A stretch of 64,000 nucleotides of DNA from Geopseudomonas sagittaria (GTDB taxonomy: Bacteria; Pseudomonadota; Gammaproteobacteria; Pseudomonadales; Pseudomonadaceae). The stretch spans positions 109,421 to 173,420 of the forward strand of contig NZ_FOXM01000010.1 of NCBI RefSeq assembly GCF_900115715.1. The letters run 5' to 3'. The notes beneath the pieces were generated by a model, which was not told the origin of the DNA, did not search any database, and worked only from the letters and a program-made list of their open reading frames with translations. The position numbers and the translations under genes are program-made. How positions within the stretch are numbered: position 1 is the stretch's first letter; every line of letters starts with the position of its first letter. Below are positions 26,963-39,769 of this stretch, one piece after another.

Positions 26963-28021
26963 ATGAGCAAGCAACCCTCCCTGAGCTACAAGGACGCCGG
27001 TGTTGACATCGATGCTGGTGAAGCACTGGTCGAACGCATCAAGGGCGTGGCCAAGCGCACCGCGCGCCCTGAAGTGATGGGCGGCCTGGGCGGCTTCGGC
27101 GCCCTGTGCGAAATCCCGGCCGGCTACAAGCAGCCGGTGCTGGTTTCCGGCACCGACGGCGTCGGCACCAAGCTGCGCCTGGCGCTGAACCTGAACAAGC
27201 ACGACAGCATCGGCCAGGACCTGGTCGCCATGTGCGTCAACGACCTGGTGGTGTGCGGCGCCGAGCCGCTGTTCTTCCTCGACTACTACGCCACCGGCAA
27301 GCTCAACGTCGACGTGGCCGCCACCGTGGTCACCGGCATCGGCGCCGGCTGCGAACTGGCCGGCTGCTCGCTGGTCGGCGGCGAAACCGCCGAGATGCCC
27401 GGCATGTACGAAGGCGAGGACTACGACCTGGCCGGCTTCTGCGTCGGCGTGGTGGAAAAGAGCGAGATCATCGACGGCTCCAAGGTCGCCGCCGGCGACG
27501 CGCTGATCGCCCTGCCCTCCTCCGGCCCGCACTCCAACGGCTACTCGCTGATCCGCAAGATCATCGAAGTCGCCGGTGCCGACATCGAGCAGATCCAGCT
27601 CGACGGCAAGGCGCTGACCGAGCTGCTGATGGCGCCGACGCGCATCTACGTCAAGCCGCTGCTCAAGCTGATCAAGGACACCGGCGCGGTCAAGGCCATG
27701 GCCCACATCACCGGCGGCGGCCTGCTCGACAACATCCCGCGCGTGCTGCCGGAGGGCGCCCAGGCGGTCATCGACGTAGCCAGCTGGAACCGTCCGGCGG
27801 TGTTCGACTGGCTGCAGCAGCAGGGCAACGTCGACGAGCACGAGATGCACCGCGTGCTCAACTGCGGCGTCGGCATGGTCATCTGCGTGGCTCAGGATCA
27901 GGTCGAAGCCGTCCTCGCCAACCTGCGCGCCAGCGGCGAGCAGCCGTGGGTGATCGGCAGCATCGCCAGCGGCGCCGAAGGTGCCGAGCGCGTGGTGCTG
28001 AACAACCTGAAGGCGCACTGA
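26963..28021 (+). CDS. purM: Phosphoribosylformylglycinamidine cyclo-ligase (AIR synthetase)
   Basis: PurM (352 aa) makes 5-aminoimidazole ribonucleotide from FGAM using ATP, step five of purine synthesis. Motifs are intact: [18 protein letters not shown] (about 9-26), [14 protein letters not shown] (about 60-73), [19 protein letters not shown] and [13 protein letters not shown] (about 139-151). ATG at 26963 gives the standard length. The stop overlaps the purN ATG (ATGA), so the two are translationally coupled. Confidence 0.98.
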   Translation: MSKQPSLSYKDAGVDIDAGEALVERIKGVAKRTARPEVMGGLGGFGALCEIPAGYKQPVLVSGTDGVGTKLRLALNLNKHDSIGQDLVAMCVNDLVVCGAEPLFFLDYYATGKLNVDVAATVVTGIGAGCELAGCSLVGGETAEMPGMYEGEDYDLAGFCVGVVEKSEIIDGSKVAAGDALIALPSSGPHSNGYSLIRKIIEVAGADIEQIQLDGKALTELLMAPTRIYVKPLLKLIKDTGAVKAMAHITGGGLLDNIPRVLPEGAQAVIDVASWNRPAVFDWLQQQGNVDEHEMHRVLNCGVGMVICVAQDQVEAVLANLRASGEQPWVIGSIASGAEGAERVVLNNLKAH

Positions 28022-28683
28022 TGGTCCAGCCCTGCAATGTGGTGGTGCTGATCTCCGGCTCCGGCAGCAATCTGCAGGCGCTGATCGACAGTCTGGGCGA
28101 AGACAATCCGGCACGCATCTGCGCGGTGATTTCCAACCGCGCCGATGCCTACGGGCTGACCCGCGCGCAAAACGCCGGAATCGCCACCGCCGTGCTGGAT
28201 CACAAGGCGTTCGAGGGCCGCGAGGCCTTCGACGCCGCACTGATCGAGGCCATCGACGCCCACCAGCCTGACCTGGTGGTGCTGGCCGGCTTCATGCGCA
28301 TCCTCACCCCGGGCTTCGTGCAGCACTATGCCGGCCGCCTGTTCAACATCCATCCCTCGCTGCTGCCCAAGTACAAGGGCATGCACACCCACCAGCGCGC
28401 GCTGGAGGCGGGAGATGCCGAGCATGGCTGCAGCGTGCACTTCGTCACCGAGGAACTCGACGGCGGACCGCTGGTCGTACAAGCCGTGGTGCCGGTGCAG
28501 GCGGGCGACACTGCCGAGACGCTGGCCAGCCGTGTACAGATCGGCGAGCATCACATCTATCCGCTGGCGGTACGCTGGTTCGCCGAAGGGCGACTGCGCC
28601 TCACCAGTCGAGGTGTCGAACTGGACGGAACCCCCCTGCCGGTCAGCGGCCAGCAGATTCGCGACTTGCCGCCACACCACTGA
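28021..28683 (+). CDS. purN: Phosphoribosylglycinamide formyltransferase (GAR transformylase)
   Basis: PurN (220 aa) transfers formyl from 10-formyltetrahydrofolate to GAR, step three of purine synthesis. The phosphate-binding loop ISGSGSNLQAL (about 11-21) is visible, and the catalytic Asn/His are in FNIHPSLLPKYKG (N106, H108). The conserved aspartate lies in EELDGGP. Length is normal. It is coupled to purM by a 1-bp start/stop overlap. Confidence 0.97.
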   Translation: MVQPCNVVVLISGSGSNLQALIDSLGEDNPARICAVISNRADAYGLTRAQNAGIATAVLDHKAFEGREAFDAALIEAIDAHQPDLVVLAGFMRILTPGFVQHYAGRLFNIHPSLLPKYKGMHTHQRALEAGDAEHGCSVHFVTEELDGGPLVVQAVVPVQAGDTAETLASRVQIGEHHIYPLAVRWFAEGRLRLTSRGVELDGTPLPVSGQQIRDLPPHH

Positions 28684-28721
28684 GGTCACCGGCAAGCGTC
28701 CGCAACTCAAGGAGATTTGCC

Positions 28722-29432
28722 ATGCGTCGTGCGTTAACGCTTGCCCTCGCCCTGTTAGGTCTGCCGGCCAGCGCCCTGGCCCTGGAACCCTTCAGCGCCC
28801 AGTACACCGCCGACTGGCAGCAGGTGCCGGTCAGCGGCAGCGCCGAGCGCCAGCTGGAGCAGGCCGCCGACGGCAGCTGGACGCTGCGGTTCAAGGCGTC
28901 GATGCTGGTGGCCGGGATCAGCGAGGAAAGTCGCTTCAACTACGTCAGCCAGCGCTTCGTGCCGCTGAGCTACCGCTTCGAGCGCAGCGGCCTGGGCAAG
29001 AGCAAGAACATCGCCCACGACTTCGACTGGCAGAGCAAGCTGGTCACCGGCAACGATCGCGACCACCCGGTGAAGCTGGTGCTGAAGAGCGGCCTGCTGG
29101 ACAAGTCGACCTACCAGCTGGCGCTGCAGGAAGATGTTGCCGCCGGCAAGCAGAGCATGAGCTACCAGGTGCTCGACGGCGACGAGATCGAAACCTACGA
29201 CTTCCGCGTGCTCGGCGAAGAGGCGGTGTCGACCGAAGCCGGCCAGGTCGACGCGATCAAGGTCGAACGCGTGCGCGACCCCACCAAGTCCAACCGCCAG
29301 ACCGTGCTGTGGTTCGCCAAGGACTGGGGCCATCTGCTGGTACGCCTGCACCAGGTGGAGAAGGACGGCAAGGAATACCGCATCATGCTCAAGCAGGGCT
29401 CGGTCGACGGCCGCGCCGTGCAGGGCAAGTAA
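28722..29432 (+). CDS. DUF3108-family periplasmic protein
   Basis: A 236-aa exported protein. The signal peptide is MRRALTLALALLGLPASALA (1-20). The mature part is beta-rich and matches the DUF3108 family: LEPFSAQYTADWQQVPVSG, LMVAGISEESRFNYVSQRFVPLSY-type strands and GDEIETYDFRVLGEE. Function is unknown. It lies 38 bp after purN with AAGGAG at its start, so it is probably the third gene of the purMN transcript, which ends at the terminator downstream. Confidence 0.85.
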   Translation: MRRALTLALALLGLPASALALEPFSAQYTADWQQVPVSGSAERQLEQAADGSWTLRFKASMLVAGISEESRFNYVSQRFVPLSYRFERSGLGKSKNIAHDFDWQSKLVTGNDRDHPVKLVLKSGLLDKSTYQLALQEDVAAGKQSMSYQVLDGDEIETYDFRVLGEEAVSTEAGQVDAIKVERVRDPTKSNRQTVLWFAKDWGHLLVRLHQVEKDGKEYRIMLKQGSVDGRAVQGK

Positions 29433-29450
29433 GTCTGTACGCACATGAAA

Positions 29451-29475
29451 ACGCCCGGCATGCGCCGGGCGTTTT
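29451..29475 (+). terminator. Rho-independent terminator of purMN-DUF3108
   Basis: The stem ACGCCCGGC/GCCGGGCGT with loop ATGC is followed by TTTTTC. It starts 19 bp after the stop of the DUF3108 gene and may also serve the convergent DUF2058 gene. Confidence 0.88.
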
Positions 29476-29507
29476 TCATTCTGCGAGAGCCACTCTCAAA
29501 GCCTGGA

Positions 29508-30050
29508 TCACCACATCAGGTCGTCGGGCACCACGTAGTCCTTGTACGGATCGTCCTCGTCGTCCGGCACTTCGCTGGCGATGTTGAGCAGGATGATGCG
29601 CTGCGGTTCGCGCTCCTGCACCTTCAGCGCCGCCTCGCGCGGGATCAGCTCGTACTTGCCCTCCAGGCGCACGATGGCCAGGGTGCCGCGGCTGAGCTTG
29701 TCGCGCAGCATCGGGTTGACCGCGATGCGCTTGACCTTCTTCTCGTCGACGAAGTTGTAGTAGTCCTCGGTCGCCAGGCGCGGCAGGCGGCTGCCTTCGA
29801 TCAGCTGCTTGACCTGCGCGGCCATCGCCTTCTTCTGCGCCTTTTCCTGCTGCTGGCGGTTCAGTTCCTGGTCGCGGGCGAGCTTTTCCGCCTGCGCCTG
29901 GAGCGCCGCCTCGCGCTGCGAATTGTCCTTCTCCAGCTGACCCTTGTGCTCCAGGCGCTGCTGTTTCTGCTTCTGCTTGCCGACCTGCTTGGCCTGCTTC
30001 TCGTTGACCAGGCCGGCTTTGAGCAGCTGGTCGCGTAGGGAAAGACTCAT
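29508..30050 (-). CDS. DUF2058-family protein
   Basis: A 180-aa cytoplasmic protein with a very basic, Gln/Lys-rich helical N-terminal half (KQAKQVGKQKQKQQRLEHKG, likely coiled coil) and a compact C-terminal half (RLPRLATEDYYNFVDEKKVK and beyond). It matches DUF2058 (YaiL-type nucleoprotein) found in many gammaproteobacteria; nucleic-acid binding is plausible from charge but unproven. ATG at 30050 is chosen because MSLSLRDQLLKAGLV is the conserved family start. Confidence 0.88.
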   Translation of the reverse strand: MSLSLRDQLLKAGLVNEKQAKQVGKQKQKQQRLEHKGQLEKDNSQREAALQAQAEKLARDQELNRQQQEKAQKKAMAAQVKQLIEGSRLPRLATEDYYNFVDEKKVKRIAVNPMLRDKLSRGTLAIVRLEGKYELIPREAALKVQEREPQRIILLNIASEVPDDEDDPYKDYVVPDDLMW

Positions 30051-30129
30051 GACGTACCTTGTACCCGAGGAATCTGACTGAAGTGTGGCGCCGGCCTGGC
30101 GCCCCACCGGGAATGCTCTGGAAAAGCGG

Positions 30130-30969
30130 CTAGCCGCAGGCGGGGCCTTCCCGCTCCTCACGCTTGGCCTCGCCCCACAGGGCGTCCAGCTGTTCGAGGG
30201 TGCAATCTTCCATGCGCCGGCTGTCCGCGCGCAAGGCCTGTTCGATGAACTGAAAGCGCCGCTCGAACTTCTGGTTGGCCGCGCGCAGCGCCGCCTCCGG
30301 CTCGACCTTGAGATGGCGGGCCAGGTTCACCGCGACGAACAGCAGGTCGCCGACTTCCTCGGCGATGTGCTGCTGGTCGCCCTCGGCCATCGCCTCGAGG
30401 ACTTCGTCGAGCTCCTCCTGCAGCTTGTCCAGCACCGGCAGCGGCGCCGGCCAGTCGAAACCGACCTGGGCCGCGCGCTTCTGCAGCTTGGCCGCCCGCG
30501 ACAGCGCCGGCAGGGCGTGGGGAATGTCGTCGAGCAGCGACAGCTGCTCGGGTGCCGCGGCCTTCTCGGCGCGCTCCTCGGCCTTGATCTCCTCCCAGCG
30601 CCGCTTGATCGCCGCCTCGTCGAGCCTGGGCAGGTCCGCCGCGCCGTACAGGTCGCCGTCGGGGAACACGTGCGGATGGCGACGAAGCAGCTTGCGGGTG
30701 ATGCCGTCGACTACCTGGGCGAAGTCGAAGCGGCCCTCCTCGCGGCCCAGCTGGCTGTAGTAGACCACCTGGAACAGCAGGTCGCCGAGTTCGCCCGGCA
30801 GGTGGGCGAAGTCGCCGCGCTCGATGGCGTCGGCCACCTCGTAGGCCTCCTCGAGGGTGTGCGGGACGATGCTCGCGTAGTCCTGGGCAAGATCCCACGG
30901 GCAGCCTGACTGCGGATCGCGCAGGCGTGCCATCAGGTGCAGCAGGTCGTCCAGTCGGTAGCTCTCCAC
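30130..30969 (-). CDS. mazG: MazG nucleoside triphosphate pyrophosphohydrolase
   Basis: MazG (279 aa) hydrolyses NTPs to NMP and pyrophosphate. Two tandem MazG domains are visible: the first with LRDPQSGCPWDLAQDYASI and EEAYEVADAIERGD-ELGDLLFQVV, the second with LDKLQEELDEVLEAMAEGD and EEVGDLLFVAVNLARHL. The EExxE and ExxD metal-binding residues are kept in both. It starts 1 bp before the relA stop and follows relA in the same direction, so production of (p)ppGpp and removal of nucleotides are genetically linked, as in E. coli. Confidence 0.95.
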   Translation of the reverse strand: MESYRLDDLLHLMARLRDPQSGCPWDLAQDYASIVPHTLEEAYEVADAIERGDFAHLPGELGDLLFQVVYYSQLGREEGRFDFAQVVDGITRKLLRRHPHVFPDGDLYGAADLPRLDEAAIKRRWEEIKAEERAEKAAAPEQLSLLDDIPHALPALSRAAKLQKRAAQVGFDWPAPLPVLDKLQEELDEVLEAMAEGDQQHIAEEVGDLLFVAVNLARHLKVEPEAALRAANQKFERRFQFIEQALRADSRRMEDCTLEQLDALWGEAKREEREGPACG

Positions 30970-30970
30970 C

Positions 30971-33217
30971 TCAGACTCCCGAGCGGCTGCGCCGCGCCTC
31001 GATGATGTTGGGCAGCTGCGAGATGCGCGCCAGCAGGCGGCCGAGCGCCTCCATGCCGGGGATCTCGATGGTCAGGTGCATGTTGGCGGTGTTGTCGTTC
31101 TTGTCCGACCGGGTGTTGACCGCCAGCACGTTGATCTTCTCGTTGAGCAGCATCTGCGACACGTCGCGCAGCAGACCGGAGCGGTCGTAGGCGCGGATCT
31201 GGATATCCACCGGATAGGTCTTCGCCGGCGCCTGACCCCAGCTGACCTGGATCATCCGCTCGGGCTCGCGCTCGGTCTGCTGCAAGGCCATCGGGCAGTC
31301 CTGGCGATGGATGCTCACCCCGCGCCCCTGGGTGATGTAGCCGACGATCGGCTCGCCCGGCACCGGCTGGCAGCAGCCGGCCATCTGGGTGAGCAGGTTG
31401 CCGACGCCGAGGATCTGGATCTCGTCGCGCCCGCCGCTGCGCCCGCTGGCGGGGCGGCGCGGCAGCAGCTCGAGCTGGTCGAAATCGCGCTCGGGCTCGA
31501 CCAGCTGCTGGGCGGCATTGACCACCTGGGCCAGGCGCAGGTCGCCGGCACCGAGGGCGGCGAACAGGTCCTCGGCGGCCTTCAGGTTGCATTTCTCGGC
31601 GAGACGCTCGAAGTCGACGCCCTGCAGCGCCAGGCGGTTCAGCTCGCGCTCCAGGTAGTTCTTGCCGGCGATCACGTTCTGGTCGCGCGCCTGCAGCTTG
31701 AACCAGTGGACGATCTTCGCCCGCGCCCGCGAGGTGGTCACGTAGCCGAGGTTGGGATTGAGCCAGTCGCGGCTCGGCGCGCCATGCTTACCGGTGATGA
31801 TTTCCACCTGCTCGCCGGTCTGCAGGCTGTAGCTGAGCGGCACGATGCGCCCGTTGACCTTGGCGCCACGACAGTTGTGGCCGATCTCGGTGTGCACGCG
31901 GTAGGCGAAGTCCAGCGGCGTGGCGCCGGTGGGCAGGTCGATGGCGTGGCCGTCGGGGGTGAACACGTAGACCCGGTCGGGCTCGATGTCGACGCGCAGC
32001 TGCTCGGCCAGGCCGCCGATGTCGCCGAGTTCCTCGTGCCATTCGAGCACCTGGCGCAGCCAGGCGATCTTCTCTTCATAGTGGCTGGAGCCGGACTTGA
32101 CGTCTGTACCCTTGTACAGCCAGTGCGCACACACCCCCAGCTCGGCTTCCTCATGCATGGCGTGGGTGCGGATCTGCACCTCCAGCACCTTGCCCTCGGG
32201 GCCGATCACCGCGGTGTGCAGCGAACGGTAGCCGTTTTCCTTGGGGTTGGCGATGTAGTCGTCGAACTCCTTGGGAATGTGCCGCCACAGGGTGTGCACG
32301 ATGCCGAGGGCCGTGTAGCAGTCGCGCACCTCCGGCACCAGCACGCGCACCGCGCGCACGTCGTAGATCTGGCTGAACTCCAGACCCTTGCGCTGCATCT
32401 TGCGCCAGATCGAATAGATGTGTTTGGCCCGGCCGCTGATGTCGGCCTCGACCCCGGTGGCGCTCAGCTCGTCGCGCAGCTGCTGCATCACCTCGTTGAT
32501 AAAGCGTTCGCGATCGAGCCGCCGCTCGTGCAGCAGCTTGGCGATCTGCTTGTACTGGTCGGGCTGCAGGTAGCGGAAGGACAGGTCCTCGAGCTCCCAC
32601 TTGATATGGCCGATGCCCAGACGATGGGCCAGCGGCGCGTAGATGTCGAACACCTCGCGGGCCACCCGGTAGCGCTTGTCGTCGTCGGTGTTCTTCACCG
32701 CACGGATCGCGCAGGTGCGCTCGGCCAGCTTGATCAGCGCCACGCGCACGTCGTCGATCATCGCCACCAGCATCTTGCGCAGGTTCTCCACCTGCGCCTG
32801 GGTGCCGAGCACCAGCGACTGGCGCGGATTGAGGCTGGCGCTGATCGCGGCCATGCGCAGCACCCCCTCGATCAGCTTGGCCACCGGCGCGCCGAAGTGC
32901 TTTTCCACCGCCTCCAGCTTGGCCTTGCCCTCGCGCACCGCGCGGTACAGCACCGCGGCGACCAGCGACTCCTGGTCGAGCTTGAGGTCGGCGAGAATCT
33001 CGGCGATCTCCAGGCCAGTGCGGAAACTCGAGGTGCCCTCGGCCCAGATGTGCTGGACGGCGATCGCCTGCTGCTCGGCCTCGCGGGCGAACTCGCAGGC
33101 CTTGCGCAAACTGTCGCGATCCAGGGCCGGATCGACGCCGAGGACGTGATCCAGCCAGGCCTCGAGGTTGATGCTGCCGTCGGTATTGACCGGCTGTTGC
33201 GCTCTTACCTGTACCAT
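30971..33217 (-). CDS. relA: RelA, GTP pyrophosphokinase ((p)ppGpp synthetase I)
   Basis: RelA (748 aa) makes (p)ppGpp on ribosomes stalled with uncharged tRNA. The N-terminal hydrolase-like domain is degenerate: the HD motif of SpoT is replaced by LYRAVREGK, so it should be synthetase-only. The synthetase domain has RAKHIYSIWRKMQRKG, YDVRAVRVL and EVQIRTHAMHEEAELG. TGS (VYVFTPDGHAIDLPTGATPLD), the Zn-finger/helical region with the C-Q-P block, and a C-terminal ACT domain follow. mazG follows 1 bp later. The upstream gap to rlmD is 153 bp. Confidence 0.97.
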   Translation of the reverse strand: MVQVRAQQPVNTDGSINLEAWLDHVLGVDPALDRDSLRKACEFAREAEQQAIAVQHIWAEGTSSFRTGLEIAEILADLKLDQESLVAAVLYRAVREGKAKLEAVEKHFGAPVAKLIEGVLRMAAISASLNPRQSLVLGTQAQVENLRKMLVAMIDDVRVALIKLAERTCAIRAVKNTDDDKRYRVAREVFDIYAPLAHRLGIGHIKWELEDLSFRYLQPDQYKQIAKLLHERRLDRERFINEVMQQLRDELSATGVEADISGRAKHIYSIWRKMQRKGLEFSQIYDVRAVRVLVPEVRDCYTALGIVHTLWRHIPKEFDDYIANPKENGYRSLHTAVIGPEGKVLEVQIRTHAMHEEAELGVCAHWLYKGTDVKSGSSHYEEKIAWLRQVLEWHEELGDIGGLAEQLRVDIEPDRVYVFTPDGHAIDLPTGATPLDFAYRVHTEIGHNCRGAKVNGRIVPLSYSLQTGEQVEIITGKHGAPSRDWLNPNLGYVTTSRARAKIVHWFKLQARDQNVIAGKNYLERELNRLALQGVDFERLAEKCNLKAAEDLFAALGAGDLRLAQVVNAAQQLVEPERDFDQLELLPRRPASGRSGGRDEIQILGVGNLLTQMAGCCQPVPGEPIVGYITQGRGVSIHRQDCPMALQQTEREPERMIQVSWGQAPAKTYPVDIQIRAYDRSGLLRDVSQMLLNEKINVLAVNTRSDKNDNTANMHLTIEIPGMEALGRLLARISQLPNIIEARRSRSGV

Positions 33218-33370
33218 CGTCTTTCACCTTTCCTGCCACGGCGCGACACGCGCCACGCCTGGTCCAGGGCCACCTGCAGGCCCTGATTGCGCCGACCTTC
33301 TGTGGGTCGGTCCATTGGCAGGTCGTGGAACAGCGACGGCTGTGCGCGCGCCCTCTCCTCCATCGACCCG

Positions 33371-34735
33371 TTACGGACGCTCCGCATCCGTTTCGAACAA
33401 AGCCATCGCCTCGACATGCGCCGTCTGCGGGAACATGTCGAGGATACCGGCGCGCTTCAGCCGGTAACCCTGCTGCGCCAGCAGCGCCGCGTCGCGCGCC
33501 AGGGTGACCGGGTTGCACGACACATAGAGCACGCGCCGCGCGCCGAGGCTGCGCAGCTGGCCGACCACCGCCGCCGCGCCGTCGCGCGGCGGATCCAGCA
33601 GCACCGCGGCGAAGCCGCCCTCGGCCCAGCGCGCCTCGGCCAAGGGCTGAGACAGATCCGCCCGGAAAAAGTGCGCATTCTCCAGGCCGTTGGCCGCGGC
33701 ATTGGCCGCCGCCCGCTCGACCATCGCCTGCACCCCCTCCACACCGACCACCTCGGCCGCCCGCTGCGCCAGCGGCAGGGCGAAGTTGCCCAGACCGCAG
33801 AACAGATCCAGCACCCGCTCGCCCGCCTGCGGCGCCAGCCAGTCCAGCGCCTGCGCCAGCATCAGGTCATTGACCGGCGCATTGACCTGGACGAAGTCGC
33901 CCGGTCGCCAGGCCAGGGTCAGGTCATAGGCCTCCAGCCGATAACCCAGCGCCTGCGCCGGCGCGTCCGCCTGCGGTTCGCCCTCGCCCTGCCACCACAG
34001 CTGGGCGCCGTGCTCGGCGCAGAACGCGCGCAGCAGCTGGCGATCCTCCTCCGCCAGCGGCTGGGTATGGCGCACCAGCAGCGCGCAGGCGGTGCCCTGG
34101 AACAGCTCGGCATGGCCGATGGCCTGCGGTTTGCGCAGGCGGCGCAGCACGCCCGGCAAGGCGGCGAGCAGTGGCTGCAAAGCCTGTACCAGCACCGGAC
34201 ACTGGTCCAGATCGACTATCGCCTGACTTGCCGCCGCACGAAAGCCGACCTCCAGCTGGCGGTTCTTGGCATCCCAGCGCACCGCGATGCGCGCCCGGCG
34301 CCGATAGCCCAGCTCCGGGCCGAGCAGCGGCGGCGCCCATTCCTGCGGCTGCAGCGCGGCCAGACGGCGCAACTGTTCGGCCAGGCTGCGCTGTTTCAGG
34401 GCAACCTGCTCGTCATGCGGCAGGTGCTGCAGGGTGCAGCCGCCACAGCGCCCGGCCAGCGCACAGGGCGCCGCGCGCCGCAGCGGACTGGCCTCGAGCA
34501 CCCGCTCGACCCGCGCATCCACCACCTGGCTGCGCGCGGCCAGCACCCGCGCCTCGACCTGCTCACCGGCCAGCGCGCCGGCGACGAACCAGGTGCGCCC
34601 GCCTTCATGGGCGATGCCGCGACCGTCGTCGGCCAGGCGCTCGATGACAAGACGCTGCTTCTTGCCGACCGGCAGTTGTACGGCGCGCGAACCGCCGCTC
34701 GGCTGGAAGCGCAGCCCGCTGTTGCGTTTGGCCAT
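33371..34735 (-). CDS. rlmD: 23S rRNA (uracil-1939-C5)-methyltransferase
   Basis: RlmD/RumA (454 aa) methylates U1939 of 23S rRNA using S-adenosylmethionine. The N-terminal TRAM domain is followed by the 4Fe-4S cluster cysteines C91, C97, C100 ([11 protein letters not shown]) and C179 (DLDQCPVL). The SAM-binding site is [16 protein letters not shown], and the catalytic cysteine lies in [16 protein letters not shown] at 34735 starts [10 protein letters not shown], the family start; a 13-codon upstream extension is unlikely. It is upstream of relA in the same direction. Confidence 0.95.
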   Translation of the reverse strand: MAKRNSGLRFQPSGGSRAVQLPVGKKQRLVIERLADDGRGIAHEGGRTWFVAGALAGEQVEARVLAARSQVVDARVERVLEASPLRRAAPCALAGRCGGCTLQHLPHDEQVALKQRSLAEQLRRLAALQPQEWAPPLLGPELGYRRRARIAVRWDAKNRQLEVGFRAAASQAIVDLDQCPVLVQALQPLLAALPGVLRRLRKPQAIGHAELFQGTACALLVRHTQPLAEEDRQLLRAFCAEHGAQLWWQGEGEPQADAPAQALGYRLEAYDLTLAWRPGDFVQVNAPVNDLMLAQALDWLAPQAGERVLDLFCGLGNFALPLAQRAAEVVGVEGVQAMVERAAANAAANGLENAHFFRADLSQPLAEARWAEGGFAAVLLDPPRDGAAAVVGQLRSLGARRVLYVSCNPVTLARDAALLAQQGYRLKRAGILDMFPQTAHVEAMALFETDAERP

Positions 34736-34818
34736 CAGGCAACCTGCAAATAGTGTAGGGCGCGCCAGGCGCACCGGAGGAAAGGTTCAGAGCCGGCCCA
34801 CGTCACGTGAGCCGGCGA

Positions 34819-35724
34819 TCAGACCGACGGGGCGTCGTAGACACCCGTGGACAGGTAGCGGTCGCCGCGGTCGCAGATGATCGCCACCATCACCGCGTTC
34901 TCCACCTCACGCGACAGGCGCAGCATCGCCGCCACCGAACCGCCGGAGGAGACGCCGCAGAAGATGCCTTCCTCGCGCGCCAGACGGCGCATGACGTCCT
35001 CGGCTTCGCTCTGCGCCATGTCGATCACCCGGTCGACCCGGCTGGCGTCGAAGATCTTCGGCAGGTACTCCTGCGGCCAGCGGCGGATGCCGGGAATCGC
35101 CGAGCCTTCCTGCGGCTGCAGACCGACGATCTGCACCGCCGGATTCTGCTCCTTGAGGTAGCGCGACACGCCCATGATGGTGCCGGTGGTGCCCATCGAG
35201 CTGATGAAGTGGGTGATGGTGCCCTGGGTCTGCCGCCAGATCTCCGGGCCGGTGCTCTCGTAGTGGGCCAGCGGGTTGTCCTGGTTGCCGAACTGGTCGA
35301 GCACCTTGCCGCGCCCCTCGCTCTGCATCTTCAGCGCCAGGTCGCGGGCGCCTTCCATGCCCTCGGCCTTGCTGACCAGCACCAGCTCGGCGCCGTAGGC
35401 GCTCATCGCCGCCTTGCGCTCGGCGCTCATGTTGTCCGGCATGATCAGGATCATCCGGTAGCCCTTGATCGCCGCGGCCATGGCCAGGGCGATGCCGGTA
35501 TTGCCGGAGGTGGCCTCGATCAGCGTGTCGCCGGGGTAGATGTCGCCGCGCAGTTCGGCGTGGCTGATCATCGACAGCGCCGGCCGATCCTTCACCGAGC
35601 CGGCCGGATTGTTGCCCTCCAGCTTGACCAGCAGGGTGTTGGAGGTCTCGCCCGGCAGGCGTTGCAGGCGTACCAGCGGGGTGTTGCCGACACAGTCGGC
35701 AATGGTGGGGAACTGCACGGTCAT
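34819..35724 (-). CDS. cysM: Cysteine synthase B (O-acetylserine sulfhydrylase B)
   Basis: CysM (301 aa) is a PLP enzyme that makes cysteine (or S-sulfocysteine) from O-acetylserine and sulfide or thiosulfate. The PLP lysine is K45 in NNPAGSVKDRPAL, the substrate loop is EATSGNTGIALA, and the phosphate-binding loop is SSMGTTGTIMG. Length and the NNPAGSVKDR motif favour CysM over CysK. ATG at 35724 gives the conserved start MTVQFPTIADCVG. It is divergent from gacS. Confidence 0.95.
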   Translation of the reverse strand: MTVQFPTIADCVGNTPLVRLQRLPGETSNTLLVKLEGNNPAGSVKDRPALSMISHAELRGDIYPGDTLIEATSGNTGIALAMAAAIKGYRMILIMPDNMSAERKAAMSAYGAELVLVSKAEGMEGARDLALKMQSEGRGKVLDQFGNQDNPLAHYESTGPEIWRQTQGTITHFISSMGTTGTIMGVSRYLKEQNPAVQIVGLQPQEGSAIPGIRRWPQEYLPKIFDASRVDRVIDMAQSEAEDVMRRLAREEGIFCGVSSGGSVAAMLRLSREVENAVMVAIICDRGDRYLSTGVYDAPSV

Positions 35725-35935
35725 GACACGCTCGGCTTTTCGCAGCGACAAACAGGGTGCCTATGATAGCGGCAAACGCCGCGGGCCGATAACACGGCAC
35801 GGCAGTAGGATATGCCTCCTGGCTATATAGGTAATAGCCGCAATGCGGACTTGCTCGACATCCCGCCGCGCACCGCTTTGTCGACCCGGGGCAAGGCGCT
35901 ACACTGCCGCGACCCCACTGCAGCGGAGACTCTGC

Positions 35936-38716
<2,781 letters not shown>

Positions 38717-38732
38717 ACAACAGGAACCTCCC

Positions 38733-39722
38733 GTGCGCATCACCCTGTTCAGCAGCAAGCCCTACGACCGCGACAGCTTCCTGGCCGCCAACCCACCCCA
38801 CGGCTTCGAACTGCACTTTCTCGAGACCCGGCTGGATGGCGAAACCGCCGCCCTGGCGGCCAACAGCGAGGTGGTCTGCGCCTTCGTCAACGACGACCTG
38901 TCGGCAGCGGTACTCGCCCAGCTGCAGGCTGGCGGCACCCGGCTGATCGCCCTGCGCTCGGCCGGCTACAACCATGTCGACCTGCACGCCGCCCAGGCCC
39001 TCGGCCTGCCGGTGGTGCGGGTCCCGGCCTACTCGCCGCACGCGGTGGCCGAGCACGCGGTGGCGCTGGTCATGGCGCTGAACCGGCGCATCCATCGGGC
39101 CTTCAACCGCACCCGCGAGGGCGATTTCTCCCTGCACGGGCTGACCGGCTTCGACCTGCACGGCAAGGCGGTCGGGGTGGTCGGCTGCGGACAGATCGGC
39201 GCGGTGTTCGCGCGCATCATGCTGGGCTTCGGCTGCCGCGTGCTGCTCCACGATCCGCACCCCGACGCCAGTCTCGAGGCGCTCGGCGCGCGCTTCGTCG
39301 GCCTCGACGAACTGCTGGCGGCCAGCGACATCGTCAGCCTGCACTGTCCGCTGACGCCGACCACCCGCCACCTGATCGACCAGGACAGCCTGCCGCGGAT
39401 GAAGCCCGGCGCCATGCTGATCAACACCGGCCGCGGCGCGCTGGTGGATACCCCGGCACTGATCGAGGCGCTGAAAAGCGGCCAGCTCGGCTACCTGGGT
39501 CTGGATGTCTACGAGGAGGAGGCCGACCTGTTCTTCGAGGACCGCTCCGACCAGCCGCTGCAGGACGACGTGCTGGCGCGCCTGCTGACCTTCCCCAACG
39601 TGATCGTCACCGCCCATCAGGCCTTCCTCACCCACGAGGCGCTGGCGGCGATCGCCAGCACCACCCTGGACAATGTCGCCGCCTGGCAAGCCGGCCGCCC
39701 CAGCAACCGCGTGCAGCCCTGA
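38733..39722 (+). CDS. ldhA: D-lactate dehydrogenase, fermentative
   Basis: LdhA (329 aa) reduces pyruvate to D-lactate with NADH. The Rossmann motif is [16 protein letters not shown], the substrate arginine lies in [10 protein letters not shown], and the catalytic His is in VTAHQAFLT. The GTG start has AGGA 7 bp upstream and gives the usual 329-aa length. It lies 16 bp after gacS, as in P. aeruginosa (PA0927-PA0928), so it may be co-transcribed. Confidence 0.94.
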   Translation: MRITLFSSKPYDRDSFLAANPPHGFELHFLETRLDGETAALAANSEVVCAFVNDDLSAAVLAQLQAGGTRLIALRSAGYNHVDLHAAQALGLPVVRVPAYSPHAVAEHAVALVMALNRRIHRAFNRTREGDFSLHGLTGFDLHGKAVGVVGCGQIGAVFARIMLGFGCRVLLHDPHPDASLEALGARFVGLDELLAASDIVSLHCPLTPTTRHLIDQDSLPRMKPGAMLINTGRGALVDTPALIEALKSGQLGYLGLDVYEEEADLFFEDRSDQPLQDDVLARLLTFPNVIVTAHQAFLTHEALAAIASTTLDNVAAWQAGRPSNRVQP

Positions 39723-39769
39723 TCAACCGCGGGCGGCGTGCTAGCATGCGCGCCCTTCCCGGAGGCCCC

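Noticed and set aside
31076..33286. A 736-codon open frame on the plus strand opposite relA
   Set aside because: It is a shadow of relA: composition is dominated by His/Gln/Val/Leu/Ala from the reverse frame and no family motif is present.
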